From: Marinobacter shengliensis
GTDB lineage: Bacteria; Pseudomonadota; Gammaproteobacteria; Pseudomonadales; Oleiphilaceae
Length of the DNA: 64,000 bases
Direction of reading: 5' to 3'
Assembly (NCBI RefSeq): GCF_003007715.1
Contig: NZ_PXNO01000008.1
Coordinates: 1 to 64,000, forward strand
Every line of letters begins with the position of its first letter. The stretch's first letter is position 1. Of this stretch, positions 1 to 10,799 are shown one piece after another. The translations under genes and the position numbers were made by a program. Below the pieces are notes generated by a model. The model was not told the DNA's origin. It ran no database searches and saw only the letters and a program-made list of their open reading frames with translations.

Positions 1-240
1 CTTTCTGATCACTGGGTCAGATTTGCTCTTTAACAAATTGGACGAGATAGAACACGAATAGATTTCTCTCATTATCTCCGAGAGAAACTGTTCAAAGTGA
101 TAGCGATTTCAAGCGTTATCCGGTGTTGTCGTTGAAGTGGTTGTTATATTGCTTCAAGTGACTGTCTCGAAACAGGGTTCTGTATCAGGCTTGCCTGGTA
201 AAGGATGCTGAATCGTGATCAGTTGTCTTGGGGTTATATA
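1..240 (+). other. 16S-23S rRNA internal transcribed spacer (3' part)
   Basis: This is non-coding sequence directly upstream of the 23S gene, containing a boxA element and the left half of the 23S processing stem. I see no complete tRNA in these 240 bases. Spacer tRNAs, if present, would lie left of the window edge. The 16S gene itself is not visible. Confidence 0.85.
24..36 (+). promoter_or_regulatory. boxA antitermination site of the rRNA operon
   Basis: The sequence TGCTCTTTAACAA is identical to the enterobacterial rrn boxA. In the nascent RNA this site binds NusB/NusE and loads the rRNA antitermination complex, so that polymerase crosses the 23S gene without Rho-dependent termination. 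Its place in the spacer, about 200 bases before the 23S gene, is the usual one. Confidence 0.85.

Positions 241-245
<5 letters not shown>
223..245 (+). other. Left arm of the 23S rRNA processing stem
   Basis: This stretch is complementary to 3123-3147 along its whole length, with a single one-base difference in length and no other mismatch. The two arms flank the mature 23S ends and would form the double-stranded RNase III substrate that releases pre-23S rRNA. Confidence 0.85.
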
Positions 246-3122
<2,877 letters not shown>

Positions 3123-3129
<7 letters not shown>

Positions 3130-3147
3130 ATATAACACCCAAGACAA
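3123..3147 (+). other. Right arm of the 23S rRNA processing stem
   Basis: This is the reverse complement of 223-245 with only a one-base length difference. It overlaps the last bases of mature 23S and the start of the 23S-5S spacer, as expected for an RNase III cleavage stem. Confidence 0.85.
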
Positions 3148-3235
3148 TTGCGGATAACGCAGAGCAGGGCAAACGCCAGGCTCCACAGAAATCAACATCA
3201 CGTTCCATCTCGTCCTTCCCAGTGATCATCCGTTT

Positions 3236-3351
3236 TGCCTGACGACCATAGCGGTCTGGAACCACCTGATCCCATCCCGAACTCAGAAGTGAAACAGACC
3301 AGCGCCGATGGTAGTGTGGTTCGCCCATGTGAGAGTAGGTCATCGTCAGGC
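3236..3351 (+). rRNA. rrf: 5S ribosomal RNA
   Basis: The gene is about 116 bases long. The terminal helix is visible as TGCCTGACGA at the 5' end pairing with TCGTCAGGCT at the 3' end. The internal conserved stretch CCGAACTCAGAAGTGAAAC and the GCGCCGATGGTAGTGTGG block match gammaproteobacterial 5S. It follows 23S after a spacer of about 106 bases and is the last gene of the operon. Confidence 0.96.
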
Positions 3352-3361
3352 TCTTAATACC

Positions 3362-3399
3362 AAAAGCCCCAGCATCCTTGATGTTGGGGCTTTTTTATT
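3362..3399 (+). terminator. Rho-independent terminator of the rRNA operon
   Basis: A 14-bp stem (AAAAGCCCCAGCAT against ATGTTGGGGCTTTT, one G-U pair) closes a 5-base loop and runs into T6ATTTT. The A-run on the left makes it plausible as a bidirectional terminator, also serving the convergent gene that ends at 3409. Confidence 0.9.
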
Positions 3400-3408
3400 T
3401 TGGGCCCG

Positions 3409-4161
3409 TTATCGGCTGATCAATTCGATCACCCCACCTACAATGCTGTGCATCAATTCAAACTGTTCATTGGTGTGCTCAATGTGATTGTCCAGGATGT
3501 TGGCCTGCCAGCTGCTAACCCATACCAGCGCTACGACCAGTAACACTGCCGTAGCCATCAGCCATTGGATGCTTCGGCTTTGACGGTTGATACGATCGGT
3601 GTGTTGGCGCTGGGCGTTTTCGTTGGCTTGCCTGAGCTCCCTTAACTCTTCCTCAAGCTCTTCATAGGCCACTTCCAGGGTCGACATCCGACCGGTGAGT
3701 TTACGGGTAGCCTGCTCGGTATTCTCCTGTGCTGTTCTGCCAGTTTCTTCCACCGCGATTCTGAAAGCTTCGCTGTACTCGGGTTCCGGGCTGTTTACCA
3801 GTAAGGTATCCAGAGTTTTCTGCAGGTGCTCTCGATCAATCTGCTTGCGAATAACGCCAGCAGCGCCAAGGGTCTTTGCTTCGTCAATGTAGCGCTCGGC
3901 GTTCTGTGAGGTGTACATGAAAACAGGTATGTCGCGTGTGTGAGGCTGGCTTTTGAGTTGTTCCAGAGCCTGAAATCCGTTCATGCCCGGTAGAAGGTGA
4001 TCCAGAAAGATAACGTCATAGGACTCGTGCTGGAGTAGCGAGAATGCTTCCTCTGCCGTTGAGACTCCTTTGCTACTGATGTCTGATCGTTCGAGGAGCC
4101 GGGCCAGGATGATCCTGGCAGTCGACGAATCTTCGATAATCAGTGCGTGCGCCCGTGCCAT
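3409..4161 (-). CDS. Membrane-tethered receiver-domain protein
   Basis: This 250-residue protein has an N-terminal response-regulator receiver domain (about 3-125). Acidic E10/D11, phospho-acceptor D54 (FLDHLLPG), T84 and K106 are all present, so it should be phosphorylatable. There is no DNA-binding or enzymatic output. A predicted coiled coil (about 155-195, rich in E/Q/R) is followed by a hydrophobic span at about 198-218 and a short tail. The start at 4161 is chosen because AGGGAG lies 10 bases upstream; an in-frame ATG at 4212 has no such site. The gene sits 165 bp downstream of a sensorless histidine kinase on the same strand, a likely partner. The C-terminal anchor is unusual for a receiver protein. 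Its role is unknown; it may be a phosphate sink or a localised adaptor. Confidence 0.85.
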   Translation of the reverse strand: MARAHALIIEDSSTARIILARLLERSDISSKGVSTAEEAFSLLQHESYDVIFLDHLLPGMNGFQALEQLKSQPHTRDIPVFMYTSQNAERYIDEAKTLGAAGVIRKQIDREHLQKTLDTLLVNSPEPEYSEAFRIAVEETGRTAQENTEQATRKLTGRMSTLEVAYEELEEELRELRQANENAQRQHTDRINRQSRSIQWLMATAVLLVVALVWVSSWQANILDNHIEHTNEQFELMHSIVGGVIELISR

Positions 4162-4326
4162 TGTAAGTGTGCTCCCTGTCCTTGCTCCGCCATCACGATT
4201 CTGTAGCTGCATTGGTAATGCAGGATTGCTTGTCGCACTATAAGCGGAGTTCAGAAAATATACAGGGGAGAGGGCGCCAGAGAGTCAGTTTTGCGACGCT
4301 CATTTGATTTTTCCAGGAGGGCACGA

Positions 4327-5007
4327 TCAGGGCAGCCAGATTTCAAACACCCCTCCACCATATTTCCCACCGTTGTGCAGCGTTATTGAACCGGTGCGGT
4401 CGCCTTCTGTATGCAGCTTGGCCACGGAAGACGCGAAGAAAAGACCAAGGCTTGTGCTGCCGCTGTTGAAGTCGAGGGATTTGAAGCTGAGCGTTCCGGT
4501 ATGTTGCATGCTCTCCGGATAGCCTGTGCCGTCATCTTCCACACCAAGCACCAGATAGCCATCCTGTTCCCGAGCGGTCAGGCGGATTCTGGTTTTGGTA
4601 TAACGGATGGCGTTATTGATGGTGTTGTTGAGCACCCCGGTAAGCAGATCGTCATCAAAGAAACCATTGATGTCATCGGCTTCGATGGCGTAATCGATGC
4701 CCAGGCCATCAAGCAGGGGGACGTGTCGTGCCATATGCTCGGAGAGAAAATCCGGTACAAAGTGTTCATCAATGTGGGCTGACAGATTGTTCTCACCCAG
4801 CCGATAGATGCCCAGCAGCTGAACAAGGTCATTGTGCATGCGCTCGGCCTCGTACTGCAGCATATTGAACTTGCTGGAGCCGGACAGTGACTCTTCATGT
4901 TCGGTACGGAGTTCATCAAGGGTGTTCAGCAGCATGCCCAGGGAGTTTTTCATGTCATGCACGGCTGAAGCCAGTACCATTGAAAAGTCGATGTTGTGGT
5001 CAGTCAT
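4327..5007 (-). CDS. Sensorless histidine kinase (HisKA-like/HATPase)
   Basis: This 226-residue soluble kinase has no input domain. The phospho-acceptor region begins almost at the N-terminus, with H17 in AVHDMKNSLG. An ATPase domain follows, with an N-box (NNTINNAIRY), G1 box (VEDDGTGYPES) and G2-like segment (STSLGLFFASS). No membrane segment is seen. Its ATG overlaps the stop of the upstream receiver-TPR gene by 4 bases, so the two are translationally coupled and probably work together. With no sensor it may be steered by protein contacts or by the TPR partner. The family is clear; the signal and physiological output are not. Confidence 0.88.
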   Translation of the reverse strand: MTDHNIDFSMVLASAVHDMKNSLGMLLNTLDELRTEHEESLSGSSKFNMLQYEAERMHNDLVQLLGIYRLGENNLSAHIDEHFVPDFLSEHMARHVPLLDGLGIDYAIEADDINGFFDDDLLTGVLNNTINNAIRYTKTRIRLTAREQDGYLVLGVEDDGTGYPESMQHTGTLSFKSLDFNSGSTSLGLFFASSVAKLHTEGDRTGSITLHNGGKYGGGVFEIWLP

Positions 5008-6647
5008 GCAGTCAGTCCTTTCAGTTTTCTGGCCAGTGCGCTGTAACGGCGGTGCTGTCTGTGTTGTTCAGGCAGTCCTTCGAGCCGCCTGAGGCATTCC
5101 TGGCAGGTAGTGAGCAGGCTATGATCGTCAGGAGCCTGATCATACTTTCGCAGCAACACCTGAATCAGGTTGAGATTCAGAGCGGCATGATCCGGAACGA
5201 TCGCCAAGGCTCGGTTGAAAGCCTCGACCGCGCCGTCCAGATCGCCGGATTCGAATGCTTTGATTCCATCCCGGTTGTATCCCCGGGCTTCTATTTTCTG
5301 GCGGAAGCCAACGGGTTCATCGAGAAGGTTTTCAATTTTCTGCAGAGTTTCCGGGTTGTCTCCGTAACGAGCCGCCAAATCCGATAGCAACGACTTGGCG
5401 TCTTCATCATGCCCCAACCTGAACAGGGTCTTGGCATAGTCGAGGCCCAGATCTGCTGGGATGTCTTCCAGTGTTTCCAATTCTGCCCGTAAGTCGCCCA
5501 GCAGTTTTTCTGCAGATTTCTGGTTGCCCTGTCCGGCGTGAACACGGCATTGCACAATACGACTTTTCAGGCCAATGCTGTCGTCGTCGGCGAAACGCTT
5601 TTCCATCTTCGATAGCACATTCAAGGCTTCTGCCGCATGTTCCGCACCTTCGGCTTCCGGGTGTCCTTCGCTAAGGTCGGAGAGGCTTTGAGCCAGCGAC
5701 AGGTAGTGATCAGAGTTATCGTGAATCGAATAGGTTCCCAGTGTCACCGTCTGCCGCCAGGCCTGTGAGGCGGTGTCTATGTCCTGGTTGGTACTGGCCA
5801 GTAGCGCCAGGTGCTTCTGGCGTAGCAGGGCGTTTGGTGAGTGTTCTGCGGCTTTTTCCAGGATCTGCTGGGCTTGTACTGCTTTGCCCTGCTTTTCCAG
5901 CCCTTCGGCCAACAGGTCGTAGGCTTCCATGTAATCGGGGTGTTTGGCGATCAGTGCTTTCAAACCTTCCACAGAGTCGTCAAAGTTTCTGTTACCCAAC
6001 AATACCTTGCAACGGCCCAGTCGGGCCCAGGAAAGCTCCCGCTGCGCAAGTACCTCGTCATACACTTTCAGGGCGTGTGACAGATCGCCGACGATGAAAT
6101 AGAGTTCGCCCAGGGTTTTCATTAGCCAGGTTTTGTACCTTGGTTGTTTGGGCAGTAGCTGTAGGCACTGGGAAATGGCCTCAGGGTAGTTCTCCCGATC
6201 CATTTCACGGGTAATCGGTAGCAAGGCACCACGTTGCTGAACCAGAGCGCCAAGGCGCTTCTCCAGCATGGCGCGGTTCAACGGCTTGGTCAGGTAAGCA
6301 TCCGGTTGGTATTCACGGGCGCCCATGACCATCTCTTTGGACGTTTCGGCGGTCACCATCAAGAACAGGGAGGAGCGGCTCAGAAGCTTTTTGTGCCGGA
6401 GCTCCTCAAGAATATGCTGGCCGTTCTTGCCTTCCCCCAGGTTGTAATCACACAGGACAACATCTACGTGGTTGTAGGTGCAGTACTGGATTGCCGGGGT
6501 GGCGTGAGCCACCAGCTCGATCTTGTCTGCGCCACAGCTTCTGAGCATCTGGCGCATTGATAGACGGAAGTTCTCGAAATCATCAACCACCAGGAAGTTG
6601 AGTTTTCCAAAGGGGTTGATCGCGTCTTTCCTGTCGGTCTGGTTCAT
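5004..6647 (-). CDS. Receiver domain-TPR response regulator
   Basis: The protein has 547 residues. The N-terminal receiver domain (about 15-140) has D22/D23, phospho-acceptor D67 (VVLCDYNLGEG), the switch TAETS and the conserved lysine in LTKPLN. The remainder is alpha-helical tetratricopeptide-type repeats (about 150-540, e.g. LGELYFIVGDLSHALKVYDE and AFESGDLDGAVEAFNRAL), normally a protein-binding surface. There is no DNA-binding domain, so the output is probably a phosphorylation-dependent protein interaction. Start and stop overlap both neighbours by 4 bases (hybrid kinase upstream, sensorless kinase downstream), giving a tightly coupled three-gene unit. Confidence 0.9.
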   Translation of the reverse strand: MNQTDRKDAINPFGKLNFLVVDDFENFRLSMRQMLRSCGADKIELVAHATPAIQYCTYNHVDVVLCDYNLGEGKNGQHILEELRHKKLLSRSSLFLMVTAETSKEMVMGAREYQPDAYLTKPLNRAMLEKRLGALVQQRGALLPITREMDRENYPEAISQCLQLLPKQPRYKTWLMKTLGELYFIVGDLSHALKVYDEVLAQRELSWARLGRCKVLLGNRNFDDSVEGLKALIAKHPDYMEAYDLLAEGLEKQGKAVQAQQILEKAAEHSPNALLRQKHLALLASTNQDIDTASQAWRQTVTLGTYSIHDNSDHYLSLAQSLSDLSEGHPEAEGAEHAAEALNVLSKMEKRFADDDSIGLKSRIVQCRVHAGQGNQKSAEKLLGDLRAELETLEDIPADLGLDYAKTLFRLGHDEDAKSLLSDLAARYGDNPETLQKIENLLDEPVGFRQKIEARGYNRDGIKAFESGDLDGAVEAFNRALAIVPDHAALNLNLIQVLLRKYDQAPDDHSLLTTCQECLRRLEGLPEQHRQHRRYSALARKLKGLTA

Positions 6648-9600
6648 GCGCGCTTCTGTTTAAGTAGTTTGTTGACGAGCGCTCTCAGTGCCGCCGGTTT
6701 AACCGGCTTGTAGAGAACCTGATAGCCGCGGTTTCCAGCGTCTTCGCGTACCTCTGGCGCCATATAACCGGTAATCAGAATGCCCGGTATGCCATGGCCA
6801 AGTTTGTCTCTGATGCTGTCCATAGCATCCAGCCCATTGCGGTTATCATCAAGCTGATAATCGGCAAGTATAATATCCGGTAAGCGGTCTGCCAGTTTTT
6901 CCAGGGCATCTTCCAGGCTTTCGGCCGCAGTCACATCACACTGCCAGTTACCCAGTAACGCGACCATACCCTGAAGTATGGCCGGATCGTTATCGATACA
7001 CAGAACATGCAAGCCTCCCAGACTGGATACCCGCCTTGTGCTGGCGCCGGGCTTGTTGGATTCGGCGCGGCTCAGGTCTGGCGGCGCAAGTGGTACGGTG
7101 ATACCGAAAACGCTCCCTTTGCCCTGAACTGAGTGCACGGTGACCGGGTGGTTCAGCATGCCGCTGATGCGGTCCACAATGGCCAGGCCAAGACCCAGGC
7201 CCTTCTTGTCGCGGCCATGCTGGAAGCGCCGGAACTCCTCGAAAACATGGGTGAGCTGGTCTTCGGACATTCCTGGGCCGGTGTCCCAGACCTCAATGCG
7301 CAGGTAGCCTTTGAGCCGACGGCAGCCCATCAGGATCTTGCCACTGGCTGTGTACCGAATGGCGTTGGACAGGAAGTTCTGGACTACCCGGCGTAGCAAC
7401 TTGACGTCTGATCGTACCCAGGCGCTGCTGGGAACAACATGCAGGTCCAGCTCCTGATCTTTGGCGATAGCAGAGAATTCCGTTGCCAGGTGGCGGAGCA
7501 GTTCGTTGACCGGGAACACGCCGATATCCGGCTCCAGTGCCCCGGCGTCCAGCTTGGAGATATCGAGCAAGGTGCTGATGATCTCTTCAGCCGCGCCAAG
7601 TGAGCTGTCGATGTGCTCAACCAGTTCACGGGTATCACCTTCAATAACCTTGCCTGACAGGGCGGAGGTGAATAGCCGTGCGGCATTCAATGGTTGAAGT
7701 AGGTCGTGGCTGGCCGAGGCAAGAAACCGGGTCTTGCTCTGGTTGGCCTGTTCCGCGACTGATTTTGCTTTCAGCATCTGCTCGTTGATCACCTGCAGTT
7801 CCTGAGTACGTTCCCGTACCCGTTGCTCCAGGTAGATATTGGTCTCCTTCAGGGCCTGCTCGGTGCGACGCATGGCTGTAATGTCCTGGAACGTGGTGAC
7901 ATAGCCACCCCCGGGGATGGGACTACCATCCACCCGGACAACGGTGCCATCCGGGCGCTGACGTTCGTAAGACATGGGTTTGCCTTCGCGCATGCTGTTG
8001 CAGCGGTTATCGATGATGTCATCTATGCGTCTCGCTGACAGGTTGGCGTTAGTCAGGTTGTAACGCATCAGGTCTTCAACCGGCCGGCCAACCCGGACGA
8101 ATCCTTTCGGGTAATTGAACAGCTCCAGGTAGCGGTGGTTCCAAACCACCAACTGCTGTTGATGATTGACCACCGATACACCCAGGCTGATGTTCTCGAT
8201 TGCGGATTGCAGCAGCTCGCGGCTGAAGGTCATGGCCTGAGACGCTTCATCTACGATGCTGACCACATCCTCGATCTGCATATCCCGCCCGGTCAGGGTG
8301 GACTCCAGGACGACACGGGCGGTAGACGCACCAATAACCGAGGCCAGTTGGCGCTCGATGTATTTCATCAGGTGGGTAGAGGCGGGCCGGTGCGGGTACA
8401 GCCTGATGGCGTTGCGGCGCTCGTAATTGCGGAAGACGCTCTCGGAGCGTTCCTCACCCATGAATCGATCGGTCAGGGCCTGGAGATCGGAGGTCAGAAC
8501 TTCGCCCTGCCAGCTCTGATGTTGTGCGCTTTCCGGTTTTGGCTGGGCTTCATGGAAGAAGGCGGCAATCTGGATTCGTTCGCGGATGCGCTGCCGGGTT
8601 ACCAGTGACAGCAGTATGTAGGTGCCGGTGTTAATGCCGAGGCTCCAGATAATGCCGTGGCTGATCTGGTCCAGCTCAGAGCCGAACAGGGCTGTCGGGC
8701 GGGTCCAGTTCAGGCCAAACAGCCCCTGTTCGATCAGCGTGTCGGCAATCCAGCCGGTGGACACCAGGGCTGGCAACAGCAGGGTGTAGCACCACATCAG
8801 GAAGCCAAGACCGAGGCCCCAGGCGGCCCCGGTAAAATTCCCGCGCCGCCAGATGATGCCGCCCACCAGGGCTGGCCCAAACTGGGCGGCGGCGGCAAAG
8901 GACAGCAGGCCGAAAGCGGTGAGGCTGTAATCGGCGCCCGCCATCCGGTAAAAACCGTAAGCGGTAAACAGCACGACAAAGATGGCCACCCGGCGAATGG
9001 TGAGCAGAAGGAAGCTCAGGTCGGTTCTGCGGTTCATGCCGGGCCGGAAAAAACGCAACAGCCCGGGCATGATGATTTCGTTGCTGACCATAGTGGCAAT
9101 GGCTACCGAACAGACAATAACCATGGCCGCTGCGGCTGAGCCGCCGCCGAGGAAGGCTAGCACGGCCAGCCACTGCTCACCCGCCACGATGGGCAGTTGC
9201 AGGATGATAATGTCGGGATCACCGCCGGCGAGATCGGAGTTCAGTAGTCCGGCAGCGGCAATGGGCAGTACAAAGGCGCTGGCAATGACCAGGTAAATCG
9301 GCATGGCCCACCGCGCTGTCTCAAAGTCACGGTGATCAGCATTCTCCACGACCATGACATGAAACTGGCGGGGAAGGCAGACAATCGCCAGCATGGCGAC
9401 CAGGGTTTGAGTGAGGAACGCAGGTGTCTCAAGGGAGTTGGTGGTCAGGGTACCCACCAGGTCGGCCTGTTTCACCCGGCTGAACAGGTCGCCAAAACCA
9501 TTATAAAGCCCGTAACCAACAAACAGGCCAACGGCGATGAAGGCCACCAGTTTGATCAGTGATTCAAAGGCGACCGCCTGGATCATGCCTCGATGATGCT

Positions 9601-10162
9601 CGGTTGATTCAAGGTGTCGGGTGCCGAACAACACGGTAAAGACGGCCAGCGCCAGGGTGATGTACCAGGCGGAGTCATTCCAGGCAGCCGTGCTCAGTTC
9701 CTGGTAGCCGATTCCCCCCTCGGTCAGTACGTTAAAGCCCAGCGCAATGGCTTTGAGTTGCAGGGCGATATAAGGAACGCTGCCAATCAGGGCAAAGATG
9801 GCCACCATGGCCGCCAGCACCTGGGACTTGCCGTAACGGGAGGCGATAAAGTCGGCAATGGAGGTGCTGTTGTTGCGTTTACTGATGTAAATAATACGCC
9901 GCAGAAGCGGTGCAAAGAACAGGAATACCAGTAGCGGCCCCAGGTAGATGGGAAGAAAGGCAAAGCCTTCCTGGGTGGCTCGCCCAACGGCACCGTAGAA
10001 TGTCCAGGAGGTAAAGTAGACGGCCAGTGATAGAGCGTAGATGTGGGTTCGCGCCAGCCTGCGTCGATACAAACCCGGGTGTCGGTCACCCGCCCAGGCA
10101 ATGACGAACAACAGGGAAATGTAGCTAATGGATATAACTATCAGCAGCCAGGCGCTAATCAT
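6644..10162 (-). CDS. SLC5-type hybrid sensor kinase, CrbS/MxtR-like
   Basis: This 1172-residue hybrid kinase begins with about 13 membrane spans of the sodium:solute symporter (SLC5) fold (about 1-500). A STAC-type linker and a PAS domain (about 640-760) follow, then a coiled coil, HisKA with H near 817 (SASHDLLQPLN), HATPase (NFLSNAIRYT, DTGPGM, GLGLGLAIV) and a C-terminal receiver domain with D near 1101 (ILADYQLDD). This architecture matches CrbS (Vibrio) and MxtR (Pseudomonas), which with the regulator CrbR/ErdR control acetate use; acetate sensing here is inferred from that family. The neighbouring VC_2705-type symporter supports it. No CrbR-like regulator gene is in the window. The stop overlaps the receiver-TPR gene by 4 bases. 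Confidence 0.9.
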   Translation of the reverse strand: MISAWLLIVISISYISLLFVIAWAGDRHPGLYRRRLARTHIYALSLAVYFTSWTFYGAVGRATQEGFAFLPIYLGPLLVFLFFAPLLRRIIYISKRNNSTSIADFIASRYGKSQVLAAMVAIFALIGSVPYIALQLKAIALGFNVLTEGGIGYQELSTAAWNDSAWYITLALAVFTVLFGTRHLESTEHHRGMIQAVAFESLIKLVAFIAVGLFVGYGLYNGFGDLFSRVKQADLVGTLTTNSLETPAFLTQTLVAMLAIVCLPRQFHVMVVENADHRDFETARWAMPIYLVIASAFVLPIAAAGLLNSDLAGGDPDIIILQLPIVAGEQWLAVLAFLGGGSAAAAMVIVCSVAIATMVSNEIIMPGLLRFFRPGMNRRTDLSFLLLTIRRVAIFVVLFTAYGFYRMAGADYSLTAFGLLSFAAAAQFGPALVGGIIWRRGNFTGAAWGLGLGFLMWCYTLLLPALVSTGWIADTLIEQGLFGLNWTRPTALFGSELDQISHGIIWSLGINTGTYILLSLVTRQRIRERIQIAAFFHEAQPKPESAQHQSWQGEVLTSDLQALTDRFMGEERSESVFRNYERRNAIRLYPHRPASTHLMKYIERQLASVIGASTARVVLESTLTGRDMQIEDVVSIVDEASQAMTFSRELLQSAIENISLGVSVVNHQQQLVVWNHRYLELFNYPKGFVRVGRPVEDLMRYNLTNANLSARRIDDIIDNRCNSMREGKPMSYERQRPDGTVVRVDGSPIPGGGYVTTFQDITAMRRTEQALKETNIYLEQRVRERTQELQVINEQMLKAKSVAEQANQSKTRFLASASHDLLQPLNAARLFTSALSGKVIEGDTRELVEHIDSSLGAAEEIISTLLDISKLDAGALEPDIGVFPVNELLRHLATEFSAIAKDQELDLHVVPSSAWVRSDVKLLRRVVQNFLSNAIRYTASGKILMGCRRLKGYLRIEVWDTGPGMSEDQLTHVFEEFRRFQHGRDKKGLGLGLAIVDRISGMLNHPVTVHSVQGKGSVFGITVPLAPPDLSRAESNKPGASTRRVSSLGGLHVLCIDNDPAILQGMVALLGNWQCDVTAAESLEDALEKLADRLPDIILADYQLDDNRNGLDAMDSIRDKLGHGIPGILITGYMAPEVREDAGNRGYQVLYKPVKPAALRALVNKLLKQKRA

Positions 10163-10189
10163 GCTTTGTTGTTATCCGGTTATCCGATG

Positions 10190-10696
10190 TCAGTTACCGC
10201 ACACGGTTCTGTAAAGAGGATCGCTTGCGGTCAGCAACTTCATATTGTCCACTCGTGGCACGCCATCTGAACCAAGGGGAACCAGCTCCCGGCTCTGGCA
10301 ATGGATCAGGTGAGCCCGGTGTGATACCGCGTCTGTCACGGTTTGCTCAAAACGGTAGAGGGTGAAGCGAACAATATCGTTGTCGCTGGTATCCCGGCGG
10401 AAATCACTCGTGTCGACGGTGGAGAAGGCGGTGACATAGGGAAATACGAAGGTCCAGGGTCGGAAGAAAATCTTCTCCTGCTCAGTCGCCACGACAACCG
10501 CTTCTTCAGGGAGCAGTGATCGCTTGTGGTCAAACCAAGTGTATTCGCCGTAAACAAGATAGCCGAGCATTCCGGCACCTGCAAACACTGGAATGATCCA
10601 TCGGGGAGCACGCTTTGCGGTGGCGGCGCGGATGCCCATGGCGATGCCTGCAGCCCCGAGACCGCAAACAATAGTGGCAACAAAAGTCCAGAACAT
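10190..10696 (-). CDS. Conserved small membrane protein of the acetate-symporter locus
   Basis: This 168-residue protein has two N-terminal hydrophobic spans (about 3-23 and 33-50) and then a soluble region of about 115 residues with no motif I recognise. It lies 27 bp upstream of the hybrid kinase and downstream of the symporter genes on the same strand, but a strong terminator at 10717-10753 separates it from the symporter. It may share a transcript with the kinase. Similar small proteins occur beside VC_2705-type symporters, which suggests a role at this locus. No biochemical function can be assigned. Confidence 0.75.
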   Translation of the reverse strand: MFWTFVATIVCGLGAAGIAMGIRAATAKRAPRWIIPVFAGAGMLGYLVYGEYTWFDHKRSLLPEEAVVVATEQEKIFFRPWTFVFPYVTAFSTVDTSDFRRDTSDNDIVRFTLYRFEQTVTDAVSHRAHLIHCQSRELVPLGSDGVPRVDNMKLLTASDPLYRTVCGN

Positions 10697-10716
10697 AGGA
10701 TTGGATTCCTTAACTC

Positions 10717-10753
10717 AAAAAAGAACGGGCTCCCTCAGTGAGGAAGCCCGTTC
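10717..10753 (-). terminator. Terminator downstream of the symporter genes
   Basis: Read on the minus strand, a 9-bp GC-rich stem (GAACGGGCT with AGCCCGTTC) is followed by TTTTTT. It ends the DUF4212-symporter transcript and insulates the small membrane protein and kinase genes downstream. Confidence 0.85.
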
Positions 10754-10799
10754 GGTCTCAACCCGTCATTAGTTTCAATGAATCAGGCTGTCTTTCAGC

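Noticed and set aside
1..240. Possible tRNA-Ile/tRNA-Ala in the rRNA spacer
   Set aside because: No cloverleaf can be seen in the visible spacer; such genes would be left of the window.
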